Positions 21,838 to 35,069 are shown, counted from the stretch's first letter. The stretch is DNA of 64,000 nucleotides from Euwallacea fornicatus (GCF_040115645.1 NC_089562.1:1984001-2048000); one strand, 5' to 3'. Numbers and translations: made by a program. Notes: generated by a model not told the origin, from the letters alone.

Positions 21838-23888
21838 TTGCCTTTCATCGCAATTATTTGTTTAGCAAATTTGCCAGTGCTTTAATGATTTGGCCCTAAG
21901 TCTTTTATTGTGGTTAAGATTACCGTAAAGTTATTTAAGTTCCAGTTAGAATTAAATTAAAAAAAATGTCCTAGTGCAATAATTAATTGAGCTGCAATAA
22001 TTATCATTGTTAATTTATTTTGGATCTTTTATTTTATTTATTATGTATTTTATATTCAGTAAACTGGTACTCTCTTCATTCAGACTTCAAAGTATATACT
22101 CAAATGTTGTTATCTAATTTTATCGTTCTTCGTGCAGTAATTGAATTTTGAAGTATTTTCACCAACCTAAACAATAAAAAAAATTTGTTTGGAGTTTAAT
22201 ATGATAGTTGATTCCATTAGCCTAATTATCTGATTATTTTGGTTCCTATAGTTGTACCTTAACGGAAAAGTAATATGTAAATAGTTCGTAGCAGTAATAT
22301 GACTTATTAAAATAAAAATCCAAAAAACATATTGGAAATTTATACAAGTTCGCTTTTTTCAATCTAAATTGTGGATTATTTCCTAAATTAAGATACCGAT
22401 ATCTGATGTTCGAAGGTTCTTTCCAATCTATTTCAGACCAGCAGTAGGAGACAATATGTTGTGTTTTATACAACAATTGAATTTTGCTCTAAATTCTAAA
22501 CAAAAGAATACTATAGGCTTAAATTTAGCCATTTCCAGTACTTGCGATTTTTTTTTCCTGTTTACTAAATTAGTTTCAGAAAAATGGACTGAGATGGCCC
22601 TTATCACCTTCGTGGTTAAACATTTTTTTTCGGTTTTAGGAAATAATTCACAATTTACATGCATAAAAGCGACTCTGCAGAAGAGTTCAAGCATAAGTTA
22701 TACAAAATAAGATATTGTATATTCCAATAAATTCCGGTTAGTTTTTATTGCAGTATGTTACTTCTTTCTCCTACGACCCCTTACCAAAGTAGATAAGACG
22801 AATTGACATAGTATTTATTAACACAAATGAAAACACGCGTGTGGTAGGAATTCCTAAGGCGCAAGCGTGTTACGAAAAACAAATTAATAATAGACATAGC
22901 GCAAAGAACTACTCTGCTGAAGACAATTATTTATAGTAATATGCAATTGTGTTAATCAATTAGGCATTTTATCAATAATTTGTAGAACTTTAAACAATCC
23001 GTACCGGATTTAAAAACTTTGCCTTCATACTCTTGATAGGCGAATATCGACTATGAATCTAAAAGATAAAAATGATGAAAAGCCTGCTGCTTACCTGCGC
23101 TTTCATCATCGAAGTTGTGTTGGTGCTTGACTGTATGACAACAAAATTGACAACGGTTACGTCGTCGGACTTTCATAATGATCTTTTATGAAGATTCCGA
23201 TATTCCTCATATTACTCTTATTCATTTGTCACATCAAGAATGAAAGTAATTGAAAGCCACTGCAGCATAAATGAAAAAACTGGAAGACATTTGACACTTA
23301 ATTCCAATCAGAACACGTAAACGTAATTATACATCATAAACGACTCATGGGCAAGCAAAACAATTGTCATCGTGTTACCAATTACATGAGACGTAAGGTT
23401 GCGGTTAACTATGTTAAACCTAAACGTAGCCGTATCGAGTCGAATTACCTACGTAACCGCTAGATTTATGTCCAGCAGCAATACACAATATCCATTTCCA
23501 TTTGCGTCCATTGGGTTAAATTTGGTTTCCGAATCAAGTGCTGTTAATCGAACAGTTTTCTCCTTACAAACGAGACTAGTTAAAAAGTGTTCACTAATTT
23601 GCACTTGGAGCTCCAGGGACAAAATTTAGTTTGTGATGTTTTGCTAACTATTTCTTGTCAAGTTATACCTCACACGTAGACTTAGCTTCAAAATGAAATT
23701 TGTATGGTAGTTATGTATTGACGCAGAATCTAACGTCTTCGTCAGCAAATTATGCCTGCGTCCAAAAATTACGTCTACGTTAACATATCTTACGTCTATG
23801 TTAATATCTAACGTTAAGCCTATTTTTAATATGATTTCCAGGTTTGTATCTCCACAGGTAAAAGAAACATCTTGTTTCTTTTATATAC

Positions 23889-23910
23889 AACATAGGTATC
23901 TACCTATGTT
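23889..23910. repeat. 22-base near-perfect palindrome
   Basis: AACATAGGTA, TC, TACCTATGTT. A dyad of this kind could be a dimer-binding site; no other evidence. Confidence 0.4.
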
Positions 23911-24456
23911 TTTCTGGTGCTCAGACACCTAAATTGACAGTATTAAATTGAATAGTCCCCAATGACAATTTCTCATTATTTTTTGCTCTTCAGTATTTCT
24001 TTACATTCCATATATTTAGTTGATCGCAATTTGAATAAAACATATTCGTAAATAATTTTAATTTAGGATAATTCGGAAGAACACGTCGAAAACATCCAGA
24101 ACAATTAATTATTAATACAGGCAACCTTATTACAGTAAGTATAAATTATTGTTATGATGCCCTCAAAGCTCTATTTTTTAGTATGCGACTCTATTTCCCT
24201 GAAGAAGGTCCTCTTTTTGTCCAAATTTGTGCACGAACCGTAATTATTATCCTCCTAGTCGTTGGATCATACGTGCCGGAATTCTTCCAAAATGAAGTAA
24301 TTGCGTAGACCCTATATGAAATCGACTTCAATAGACATCTTTGTATTCTCCGATCGAAAAGAAAATGTTTTCTAGTAGTTTCAGACATTTTAATTTCCTC
24401 CAATCATCCCATCGTTACTCTTTGAAAACAACGACCTACATCCTCCCTATTTTTAG

Positions 24457-26560
24457 CTCTGATGGCGACATTTACATTAAAGTTGAAGGAGAAAATGAAG
24501 AAATTTGGATTCAAGTAATGAAAGACGATAGTGTGAACACTTTAGCTGAACAATGCAGCGAGGAGGCTCTACTCAAAGCCCTAAAAGAACAGAACATTAA
24601 AATCCAAAAAGGCAGAACCTGCCACATCTGCGGTAACGTTTACAAAGATCTGGGACGTCATCTGGAAACTCATGGTTTCCATAACTGCCTTGAATGCTTC
24701 ATCAACTTTGAAACAAAAGAGTTATTGGATGCACATTTACAAAAAGTTCACAATATCATACCAGAATCGCACTATTGTTCAATATGCGATATAAGCTTTT
24801 CTTCCTTGATCAAGTTTGCTTTACACAATTATAAACACAGTCGCAAGTACTCCTGCCCTTTGTGCGATTTCGTGGTTAAGGGCACTTTCAGGAACTCTTT
24901 GGTCAACCACATTAAACGACATCAAGGGAATTTTGAGGTCAAATGTGAGGTCTGCGGTAAAGGGTTTGTCACCAAACACACTTTGGCTAGCCACATGGAG
25001 ATCCATGAGGATATTCCCAAGTATGAGTGCCAGATTTGCAAGAAGAAGTTTACAGTCAAGAGGTTTGTAGATCGGTTTGAGTTACTGCGTTGGTTTTGAA
25101 GGCTGATTTTAGATATTTGGAGGTGCATAAGAGCCTTAATCACAAGATGGAGCTCTATGGAATTGAGGAGATTTTTCAATGTGAAGTTTGCGGCAGGAAG
25201 TTTACTTTCGAGAGAAGTTTAATAAGACATTTGAGTGCGATTCATAAAGTGGGGGCTGATAGAACTGTGGATTGTCCAGTAAGGCTTTGATGTTACTATT
25301 GGTCGATTGAAGCATATGAACAAATGAACCATGTTTGAAGATCTAAAAATTTTAAACTGTTTTTTATCGGTTTTTCTTCCATGAGAGGTAGTCAAAAATC
25401 TTTGAGATGCCCTCCCTAATGTAGGAAATATAAAAAATACTTTTTTCTTGTTTCTTTTGTAGAAGCCTAAGTTGATTTCAGAAATGTCACCTAAAAGACA
25501 TTTTTGTCCATTATTTTCTTCAATATAGAAGCTCGAAAGCAATTTCTCTATTCCGTATAGAATATAGAAGAGCCATAAAGTTTCTACATACAAGGTTAAT
25601 AAAAAAAATTGTTCGAAAGTGTGTGATTCAAAAACTAATTACGGTAAAGTTTCCACTTATGTCCTGAAAACGGTGCTTTAAATTCGAGGGCGAGTGCTGG
25701 AATCTCGAAAATCGTATGAAATATAGAAAACTCGAATATTCCGACTTGTGCTTTTACAGGAATATGAATATAAGACATCAAAGGATTCATTTCTGTGAAG
25801 AATCATCAAAACCTTGAAGTTTGCAAAAATTTATAAATTTAAAGATTTTTTTTGACTCTCCACCAATCAATGTCACGTATATGATATTTAAAGAAGCTTA
25901 AGGAAGTCTTCTGACGGTTCCAAAACTTCAATTTAAAACTACCAAAATATTTTTCCTTATTTTTTTTAGGGCTTGAAGGGCTTTTAGATGAATTCGTTTT
26001 CAATCTTAAAAATTATCGAAATTTTCTAAGTGGAGCTTCTTCATATTCCCAAGGATGAAAATCCAGTTCGATATTTTTCTCAAAGTTATGCAGAGGAGAA
26101 ATTTAAACAAAATTACATCTTCTGTTTTGTATTACTTCGGAAACTGTGCTCAACCTTATAAAGTGCTACAAGAGTGCGCCTCTCATAAGGAAATCCAGTA
26201 AACCGCTTAAAAGTTTTAGATTCGCTAATTTGGTACAAAACTTCATTTTCTTCATCTCGTTTGACCAGCAATTTTTGGTTTTGCGTTTTTATTCCTCTTC
26301 CTTTCTAGATTTGTGAAAAAAAATTGGCTAACAATCACAATCTTAATAAGCACATGCGCACTCACACGGGGGAAAAACGGTTTTGCTGCGACCTATGCGG
26401 CAAGGCCTTTTCTGAGAAGAAAGACCTAAAGAAGCACCAACGCGTCCATGAGCGAGAACGCTTACGCAATATCGGATCAATAGCTAATACTCATAAAGAG
26501 AGTGACGAGGATAGTTGCGATTTGACAAATAATGTCTTGTATTTTGCCTATGATTCTTAG
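24457..26560 (+). CDS. M11: three-exon terminal module, nine fingers (family C)
   Basis: Exons 24457-25062, 25113-25278 and 26309-26560, about 340 residues. Intron 1 is 50 bases, phase 2 (AAGAG/GTTTGT ... TTTTAG, split AG/A). Intron 2 is 1030 bases, phase 0 (CCA/GTAAGG ... TTTCTAG). Joined, the text becomes KKFTVKRYLEVHK and DCPICEKKLANNHN, matching intronless M13 residue for residue in layout, which supports both junctions. The phi-K-x-E motif IKVE sits at residues 7-10. Finger 1 is a short type (nine residues between Cys2 and His1). Nine fingers in all, ending in C2H2. Reading through either intron hits a stop. Confidence 0.85.
25279..26308 (+). other. Intron 2 of M11
   Basis: AT-rich, no gene and no recognised transposon. 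GTAAGG donor and TTTCTAG acceptor. It splits finger 8 between the first Cys-Pro and Ile-Cys. Confidence 0.65.
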
Positions 26561-26600
26561 GATTTTTATTTTTCGCTTGGATCAGTTTTATTTGACATTA

Positions 26601-26606
26601 AATAAA
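26601..26606 (+). terminator. Poly(A) signal AATAAA for M11
   Basis: 41 bases after the M11 stop and 87 bases before the M12 acceptor AG. Confidence 0.6.
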
Positions 26607-26694
26607 GTATCTTTTCCCAGTAAACAGCGGAACCTAATTATTATCCTCTCAAGAGAAAGTAATAATTATTCAAACTAAAGATGTTGCATTTTAG

Positions 26695-27982
26695 GTGTGT
26701 CCCACGTACATCCCCTCAGGTGTACCTCTTGAAAAGCCCAACAGGAATTCAAGTAGTGTTCGGTGCTATCCCTCCCAAAGTAATAAATGTGGCTCAGCAA
26801 ATTAGGGTGATACCTGCAAAAATTGACGCCAAAAGGATACAAACGATAGCTCCAAAAGGAAGTATCGTTCCAAAAGTGAGGCCGCAACCATGTCCGGAAT
26901 GTGGAAAGTTTGTCCTGTTTTTAACTGAGCACATGAGACGCAAGCACAACAAAGTCCCATTAAATTCCATGGGGTCTTCACTCACCCCTGGCAACAAAAC
27001 TCGAAAAGATCGCAAACCAAAGATTTGTCCAGATTGCGGGAAGGCTTTTATTCACCTAAAACTCCATATAAAACTTGCCCACAATAAGATTCTTTCAGCA
27101 CCCCCTGAAAAGCCTCCACGTGCCTGTCCAATTTGCGATAAAAAATGCAAATTTTTAGCGAAGCATATTAGAGTGAAGCATAATGCTGCTGCAAAACAGC
27201 CTCGAACCACCTTATGCCCCACTTGCGGCAAATTAATTAGCGATAATACACGACATTATCACAGGACAGAATTTGCTTGTGATCTTTGTTTCATAAGCTG
27301 CAAATCTAAGGAATTGTTAGACGAACATAAAAGAGTGCATGAGGGGGATCATTATAAGTGCGAGCACTGCCCATGGATATTTCTGAGCCTTGTCGATCTT
27401 GCGGTGCACCACTACAAGCACACGAAAATCTACAAGTGTCCTAAGTGCCCCAAAACTTTCAAGACCTACAGCGCCCTAGTGCACCACGTCTCCCTAGAAG
27501 AAAACACCTTTAAGTTCAGATGTGAAGTGTGCGGAAAGGGTTTTACAGCCAAACATTTACTGGTGAGTCATTTGGAAAGACACGAAAACATCAAGAAATA
27601 CCAGTGCAGATTCTGCGATAAAAAGTTTTCAGTTAAAACTTATGTAAAGAGCCATGAAAGACTGAATCACAGAAAAGAAGTCTACGGAGTTGATGAGTCT
27701 TTTCAGTGCGAGTATTGTTCCAAAATGTTCAATTTTGAATGCTCACTGAAGAGGCATTTGAAGTTGGTGCATAAGGTGGGAGGCGAGAAGAAGGTGCAGT
27801 GCACAGTGTGCTCCAAGGAATTCACAACAAGGTACAGTCTGACAGTGCACACGAGGCTGCACACGGGAGAAAGGAATTACAATTGCACTATGTGTGAGGA
27901 GAGGTTTCATAGAGCACAGTGTTTGACGAGGCATATGGCGAGGAGGCATGGGGTTGTAAAGAAAAGGGTGGAGTCTACGTAG
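26695..27982 (+). CDS. M12: terminal exon with short fingers plus long array (family C)
   Basis: The AG at 26693-26694 opens 428 residues. An in-frame ATG at 26681 reads through the acceptor, so unspliced translation is conceivable. After about 65 residues come three short fingers of form C-x2-C-x9-H-x4-H (CPECGKFVLFLTEHMRRKH and two like it) and a fourth degraded one. A standard array of about seven fingers follows. The finger starting KCPKCPKTFKTYS lacks its second His (HHVSLEEN). The C-terminal half matches M11 and M13 (HRKEVYGVDESFQCEYC). The last finger is C2H2 (HMARRH). Intronless, and no phi-K-x-E motif was found in the linker. Confidence 0.86.
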
Positions 27983-28191
27983 AAGTAGGGGTTCATCGCA
28001 TAAAGTAGATAAATGTTTTTATAAAATACTTTAAGTGATTTTAAACCTAAAAGCTTGACTTGACTTTTCTATAATAATACTTGACTAGATACCAAGCTTT
28101 TTCAAGTCTCTTGGCATTTGATCGAAATTTAGTACTCATAAATGTCTCCCTCTGTATTAACACTTTTTCTTAAGGATTTTAATCAACATTT

Positions 28192-28197
28192 AATAAA
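28192..28197 (+). terminator. Poly(A) signal AATAAA for M12
   Basis: 210 bases after the M12 stop. Confidence 0.5.
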
Positions 28198-29223
28198 TTA
28201 ATAACTTTTTCATTCGGCAATGCAGTTTCCTTCGAGTTCGTTTAGACAATTTTGTCGTGTCCGAATTTCCCTTTAAGGTTTTTCACGTTAAAAATTGCAC
28301 GTTTGTTTAAAATGAACTTTTCGAAATTCTTAGAAATTCGTGCCAAATTTTCTATTGAGAAAATGTGTTAAAAAATTGAATTTAGTTTACAATTTAAATG
28401 TTTGATGGAAATAAAGCAATCAACTACGAATTTGATCGTTTTGGAAATTGTAAGTGCGCGTACAAAGTGTGACAATCACATAGAACCTCTTTCTACATTT
28501 TAAGGGAACCAAGCCGAATTCTTCAATTGAGAAATTTCTAGAGGAATTGTTAAATTTTAAGGAAATTCAAGTCAATCGTACGGTTTGAAGAAAGCTGCAG
28601 GTTTCACATGAGGATATTTTTATTTTTTAGCTATGAATTAAAGTTTAGAAATAATGTTTTAATTGAAATATTATTGAAATAAAATATGGGAAAAAAAGCA
28701 TTAATTAAGTGAAATTTTCCGCATTAGTTCATCATTAGTAGATAGTAGATATGTACGTTCTGATTATTTTAATAAAGGTTTGAACTCATTAGGTTAACCA
28801 ACGAAATCAATTTCGATCAAAAAATTCTCTGAAACTGAGTAAGTATTTTTCCAAGTAGAATGGTATATGGTCAGTGGCTTGATTATTTCCAGTACATCCT
28901 CCTCTTTTCTATTCTCCTCTGTATCAAATTCGATCTAATTTTTGTGACCATTACCGTTGGTTCAGGTAACTTTTGTGTACTATGCTGCCTGATTACGTCA
29001 TTAGGGAAATAACACTCGTTATTTTTAGTAATAACAAAAACGGCCTCAGTCATTTGCAGCAATTATGGTGGTGGTGTCGGAAAGCAGAGATTATTATATT
29101 TCAATTTGACTGTCGTCAATTTCTGAATTTGTCAATTTAGAATTATTGAATTGCTTTAAGGATCTGTATCCTTTCCAATTTTGCACAATTTATCTTTTGA
29201 AATTTTTCCGCTGTTTTCATATA

Positions 29224-30368
29224 CAGGAGCAGTCAAAAGTAGCGAAACATTTCTTTTAGGCATTATACTTTCTAAATATTGCTTACATATAAATTAAACT
29301 TTTATTATCATAAATTTAACTGTAGTGGCGTAGTTTCAATTCATTTTTATTATAATTCATCAACCAATTCATATATAACTAAAAAAAATTACTCGGAGCG
29401 GTCAAAAGAAGAGAAACAAATTTTTTAATTCAAAAATTATGTGTATTCAATCAATATCTCGTTGCACAGCCCTTATTTAGTAAAACTGCACTACACCTTC
29501 TTTTCATGGAATCTAATAATTATATAATTAATTATATATTAATTGTTTCCTGCTCAGTCGAGTTGCAGGCATCTTCTAGTGCACTAAATAATTCTTCCTT
29601 GTTTGTAAATTTATCTGGAAGATCCCTTCTCATTTTTTTATCTATCATGTCCCAGATTTTTTCAATGGGGTTGAGATCCGGGCTCTCAGGAGGCCATTTC
29701 ATTGCACTGACATTATTGGTGGCAAAAAGCTCTTTAATAATTTTGGCGGTATGCTTTGGATCGTTGTCATGTTGAAAAATCCATTTAGGAGACGTGTTAA
29801 TTTCCGCATATGGTAATATAACATCCCTTGTTATTTCTAAATACCTGTATCGATCCATTATTCCATCTATTCTTATAATTGGTCCCATACCAAATCCAGA
29901 AAAGGAACCTCAAACCATTAATCTGCTACTACCAAATTTAACAGTACCTCTTATGAACTTTGGATTGTACCTTTCATTAATAGGTATAATGTACTGAATA
30001 CTATCAGACCGCTGTTTTCTTCGGATCTCCTCTGGAGGTTCCTACTACCCTTCGATCGTTACTTTTTGTGGTTATACGAGGTCGGTCAGATTTGGGAAGA
30101 GTCGCTATCGTTCCCCGCAAATGAAAGCAACGGATAAATTTATTTATAACACATCGATTTAGATTTAATTCGAGCCCAATGTGCGATTGCTTCATACCTG
30201 ACTTATATTTGGAAATAATTAATTTTCTCACATCCGAACACACAGGTTTTCCTCGAGGCATAAGGGAAATGCATTTCTATATATAGCAATTCTAGTTAAA
30301 CATACAATAAATTTTAAATACAATATGAGAGCAATAAACGAATGTTTCTCTACTTTTGACTGCTACTG
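29224..30368 (-). mobile_element. Tc1-like transposon, TIRs and TA duplication intact, transposase broken
   Basis: The left end CAGGAGCAGTCAAAAGTAGC matches the complement of the right end (CAGTAGCAGTCAAAAGTAGA), each flanked by TA (29222-29223 and 30369-30370). A partial extra copy of the terminus (GGAGCGGTCAAAAGAAGAG) lies inside the left end at about 29395. The minus strand encodes an N-terminal helix-turn-helix part (30261-30004, starting MPRGKPVC) and a catalytic C-terminal part with FQHDNDPKHT and PDLNPIE. The region for the second helix-turn-helix and the first catalytic Asp is missing, and a TGA at 29912-29910 replaces a Trp codon. It is therefore an internally deleted, inactive copy. 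Confidence 0.85.
29532..30261 (-). pseudogene. Broken Tc1-family transposase
   Basis: Two frames remain, 30261-30004 (DNA binding) and 29888-29532 (catalytic, with the second Asp and the Glu of the triad). Between them is a TGA at the MVWG-type position and a deletion of the first Asp region. It cannot make a full transposase. Confidence 0.8.
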
Positions 30369-31118
30369 TACCTATACTTTAGAGGTGTCTTCGGGAATAA
30401 CGAGAACATGCGACCTTCAAAGAACGCGGAATTGCAATAATCAGCAATTTAATGACGCCATGTAGATATAAATTGATTGATGTTTGAAAAAATTACCATC
30501 TAGGTGACTTCAGTTCGCCATTTTTCTCAACCTTAAAAAATAAGAAATTATGTTGATTGGGAAAATTTGCTTTCTGAGAAACTCGCTGTAATATTTTAGC
30601 AACTGAGCAACTTCATTTTAAAAGCGGTATTTCTTACCAAGAATAAAATGTGCCTCGATGTCATTGGTGTAGAGCTTTTTTGAGGGTTTAAAAGTTTTAA
30701 AAATTGTGAAATGTTGAAAAGAGCAGGTATCTTTTTCCGAACTTCAAAATCACAAAAATTTATAATTGCAAAAACTTCAAAGCAAAAAACAGTTTTTAAA
30801 CCTTAAAACAAACCGTATTTTAACGACGACACCACGATATGGTTTTTCCCTCGACATGCAAAGCCCTTTGAAATGTCGAAAACTTTCTTTTCGGCATCAG
30901 TAACTGCGCCATCTTCGCCATTCACAACATTTTTATATCACCGCCCCTACAAAGAAGTCTATAATTTCCCTAGTAAATCCTGGCACTTGGGGAATCACCT
31001 GTGAAAGAAACTATTTAAGTTCGCTCCATTACTATTTAATAAATTTGTTCATGCATTGTTGCATCGATCTTGCCCTTTGCGCCTACCCTTTCTCCCACTA
31101 ATGCAACATCTTTTTTAG

Positions 31119-32187
31119 TTTCAATTGTGCAACCGAGATAAAGAATGAGCTAATCCCACCACGCCTAAAACTGGAAAGGAAGTCCAAAAGCACAAAACAG
31201 TTGCGTCAAACCCGCAAAAGTTCTCTTCTTCTAAAGCTTTCGCAATCCCTTGAGGACTCCGATAGTCCTTCATATGATAGCGACTTCTCCGATTTCGGAA
31301 TAACAAAGGAGGAGCCCAAGAAAAAGAAATGCCACGATAAATCTGGACTTTGTCCGGAGTGCGGAAAAGTGGTACCGAATCTTATATCCCACATCAAAAG
31401 CCATCAGCACCCCTTCTCCTGCGACCGTTGTTTTATCAACTTCAAAAGCCTGAAGCATTTAAACGAGCATAAAGAGGTACACGATGCAGAAAACCCTCAT
31501 AAGTGCGACATGTGCAATTTAATCTTCAAAAACGTCACCAAACTGGCTCTGCACAGATTTTCACACACTGGCGGCTATGAGTGTCCTATATGCGGTTTCA
31601 TGGCTACCAGCAAATTCAGAAATTCCATTATAGCTCACATAAAGCGGCACGAAGATAACTATGCTGTGAGATGCGACATATGCAATAAAGGTTTTCTGTG
31701 CAAGAAAAAGCTTGAAGAGCATATAGAATGGCACGAGAACGTGCCCAAATATGAATGCCAAATTTGCCATAAGAAGTTTCCTGTCAAATCGTACCTCACT
31801 CTCCACAACAAGTTCAATCACAAGAAGGAACTTTACGGATTAGAGGAAATTTTTCAATGCGAAATTTGCGGGAGGAAATTCACCTTCGAAAAGAGCTTTA
31901 AAAGGCACTTAAGCTGTATTCATAGAATAGGCAAAGACTTCACAGTTAAGTGTCCAGTTTGTGATAAAATGATTGCAAACAATCATAACTTGAAGAAGCA
32001 CATGAAAGTGCATACAGGAGAGAAAAATTACAGTTGTCATATCTGTGGGAGGACGTTTTCGCAGAGGCAGTATGTGACCAGACATCAAAAAGTACATGAG
32101 ACAGATAAAGAGGGCAAAACAAGAGGACTTGTTGCATCGGCTGATGTCCAAGAGCAGCTTGAGAATAACGTTGATGCCCTGGTATAG
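31119..32187 (+). CDS. M13: terminal exon, nine fingers (family C)
   Basis: The AG at 31117-31118 opens 355 residues. IKNE (phi-K-x-E) is at residues 7-10, the same place as IKVE in M11. A basic Ser/Lys-rich linker with DSDSPSYDSDFSDF and a further TKEEP follows. Finger 1 (CPECGKVVPNLISH) is the short nine-residue type; eight normal fingers follow. The module is the intronless counterpart of M11: NHKKELYGLEEIFQCEIC and MIANNHNLKKH match across both M11 splice sites. It has no in-frame Met before finger 3. It ends in a C2H2 finger (SQRQYVTRH) and a ~30-residue tail. Confidence 0.87.
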
Positions 32188-33820
32188 CAGATATTGAAAA
32201 ATTGTATGTAAGTTATTTAGTTGTAGGGATTGGTAGAGTCTACCTTCGCTATGATGAGCAATATTAATCCTAACCTGATTTGTACTTAAAAGTATAGTTT
32301 CCTTTAATTTCCATAATATGTCTCGTTTATTTAGTTAATAAGTATGATCTCGACGCAAGAGTTGAAGAAATTATAGACTGCATAGTAGTAATTCGTAATT
32401 TGCCATAAATCGAATAAATCTCAAATATTGAATCATGTGTGTTTTGCCTCCCATAAGATTATGTATTTTCCCTTTTGACCATTCCCATCCTTATAGCGAG
32501 TGTGAAAATAGGTAGCTTACTCCCATAGCAAATTCCTGTAGGGTCAATTTTGAAATGTATTTGAAAACGGGCGATTTACCAGCTGGGTCATCTATTTAGT
32601 CCTGAAAAATTATCTCGGGTTAAACCATTCTCATATCCAAACATAATTTACACTACGGATAAATAGCTCCTTCATTCCGTTTACCTCCAGGATCAAAACG
32701 TCAATAATCCACAAATTTGAGTAAAAGTCACGACGTTTTCATTTTATGAATCAAAATTGGACTGAAAATTTCTAAAATTCTATCAAAAAATTAAATTTTA
32801 AACTTAAGAGATTGAAAAGTATAAAATGCTAAAGTAAATGAATATTTGCAATTTTTTGCCTCTTGCAATGGTCAATTAAATATTTTCGTAAGTTCTGGAC
32901 AGCACCAAGTTCGGTATTTCTAATTCGGAGGAAAGAAAGTCAGATTTTGTGCTTTCACTTCGTAATCCTAATTTCGTCAAAGGATAAAAGTCGATCATAA
33001 ACCTTCCAAAAAATTCAGAAAATTGAGATAGAATTGCAAATCATGTGAATTACTTTATGGTTTAACGGGCCAAAGGTCTAAAGTGTTAGGGAAAATAACA
33101 AACTTTTGGTTTACAATCGAACATACGAAAAGTTAAAACACATTCGACATTTTCACGAAATTCTACATGGAATTTTTACCTTTCAATTTGACAAAAAACA
33201 CAAGAAATCACAAATTCGAGGTTCTCCTATTTAGCAATGTTTTTGTTCAGGTCAGTATTGATTCTGAACCATTTTCAATTTTCGGAACTCTATCCAAAGA
33301 AACCCCGAAGCATTTTAATAAGTTTTCAGTTCCTAAATTGCTCATCGTATTCATATGTTTACATGATTATATATCCGGATTATTATTATGTTTTTTTCCT
33401 TCATCATTTTGATCCAGTTTCCACCCAAATCCCTTGAAACTTGGAGCGCACATCCTATACGATCTTCCCTCAGTTTTACTTTGTGCAAATCTACAATGCA
33501 ACCCTGTGTTTCCATTTCTTACAATATTCCCGACTTCACCTCAACAAGCCGAAGTAACCAGATCTGTCCGCAGTAATTGGACAAACTCGAATTGATTATA
33601 TTAACCTGAAGTGACCTGTTAAACCCAGACAACATTAGGAACGACCTGAATTGACCTTGAATGATTATTTCAAATGAATTTTCCTTATTTAATAATTAGT
33701 TTGAAACCATTCTACTTTGTTCTTAAAGATTATTTGTCCATAGATGATATTGCGACTGAATGTTAATTCAGGCTCCCTGCTCAAATATAAATCCTTTTAC
33801 TAATCTAACACCCCTTTTAG
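32188..33820. other. Spacer M13-M14
   Basis: No gene; short hydrophobic frames near 33170-33580 lack any domain. Two copies of an ACCTGAAKTGACCT word (33604 and 33644) lie 40 bases apart. Confidence 0.5.
32413..32418 (+). terminator. Poly(A) signal AATAAA for M13
   Basis: 226 bases after the M13 stop. Confidence 0.5.
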
Positions 33821-35069
33821 GACTGAATTGACCATTAAAGAAGAAGCCTTAGAATCTATAGAACCCCTCTCAAGATCGAGGAGAGTGCGCAAGCGCCGGC
33901 TCCTAAAAAAACCATTGAAGCTTTGCACTTTGGACGAAGAGGACGCCTCGAAACCCAGAATGCGTCGAGTTAGAGTTAAAAAAGAAAAACCGGACACCCC
34001 CCCGAAACTCCCCAAGAATCAAAAAGCCAACATGTGGACCTGCAAGTTTTGCTTCCAGACCTTCGGCTCTAGGAAAGAGATGTTTCAACACCGGAAAGAT
34101 CACAGTGAAGAGGAAAGGCTTCACAGTTTGTCGAGTGAGGCCCAAAAGTACTACTTCGACCAAGAACACGAGATCTACATATGCAACAATTGCTCTGCAG
34201 AGTGTCAGGATATTGACGAGATCGAGAAACATGTTCAAACTCACGAGAAGAAACTCACTTGCTTTGTTTGCAAAGAAGACTTGTATGGTCCCATTAACTA
34301 TTCAGTGCATGTGCAGAAACACAGGGACGATAAGATGTTCCCTTGTCCTTGGTGCCAATACATGTCACAGAAAAAGGAAGCGATGCAAGTGCACATCAAC
34401 AGGCTGCATTTGCAGATCTACGATTTTCAGTGCACCAAGTGCGGCAAATGCTTCAATGACGCGTTGAGTTTCAAAGAGCATGATAATGTTCATTTAAACT
34501 TGAAGCCTTTCGGATGCGTTGTTTGCAGCAAAAACTTCTACTACTCAAGATACCTTTTGTCCCACCAACTGCGCACTCACACAGTTAGGGTCTTCGACCC
34601 CGAATCGAAGACCCAGTGCAATATTTGCCAGAAAATTTTCGCAAGATTGGATACCTTGGAAAAGCACTACAATACCAAACACTTGACAGTGCGCACGGGA
34701 CCATATGAAAAAAAACATCTTTGCGACGTTTGCGGGCAAGGCTTCTCCAGGCCGGACAAGCTTAAGATCCATTATCGAAAGCACACAGGGGAGAAACCTT
34801 ACTCGTGTGTTTACTGCAGCAAGAGCTTCATCAAGCGTGACTATTTGATAATGCACGAAAGAATTCATTCGGGGGAGAAGCCCTACAGCTGCGAAATATG
34901 TGGGAAATGCTTCAATCAGGGAGCCCCGTTGAGGATCCATTTGAGGAGCCACACGGGGGAGCGACCCTATATTTGCCCTTATTGCGGGGCAGGATCGGTC
35001 TCGAGAGGAGCTTTGAATAGTCACATTAAGAGTTGCCTTAGTACAGCGCAAGTTTTGAATATTCCATAA
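33821..35069 (+). CDS. M14: terminal exon, eleven fingers (family D)
   Basis: The AG at 33819-33820 opens 415 residues. IKEE (phi-K-x-E) is at residues 5-8, followed by a strongly basic linker (SRSRRVRKRRLLKKP) that may be a nuclear localisation signal. Eleven fingers begin with WTCKFC. Finger 2 carries the family D mark YFDQEHEIYICNNCSAE. Finger 6 is CVVCSKNFYYSRYLLSHQ, the penultimate has NQGAPLRIH, and the last is C2HC (HIKSC). TGEKP-type linkers join fingers 8-11. Intronless. The nearest relatives are M15 and M20. Confidence 0.88.

Larger units (their letters stand above)
21147..24456. other. Spacer M10-M11
   Basis: No gene. Contains the probable TIR element at 21187-21837, adjoining palindromes ACACGCGTGT (22833-22842) and AGGAATTCCT (22846-22855), a 22-base palindrome at 23889-23910 and a short imperfect tandem of ACGTCTACGTTAAC words near 23780-23820. 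The frame upstream of the M11 acceptor is open from 24341 but is non-ZF and AT-rich. Confidence 0.5.
27983..31118. other. Spacer M12-M13 with a Tc1-like insertion
   Basis: AT-rich. M12 3' UTR, a Tc1-like element (29224-30368), then unremarkable DNA up to the M13 acceptor. No host gene seen. Confidence 0.6.
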
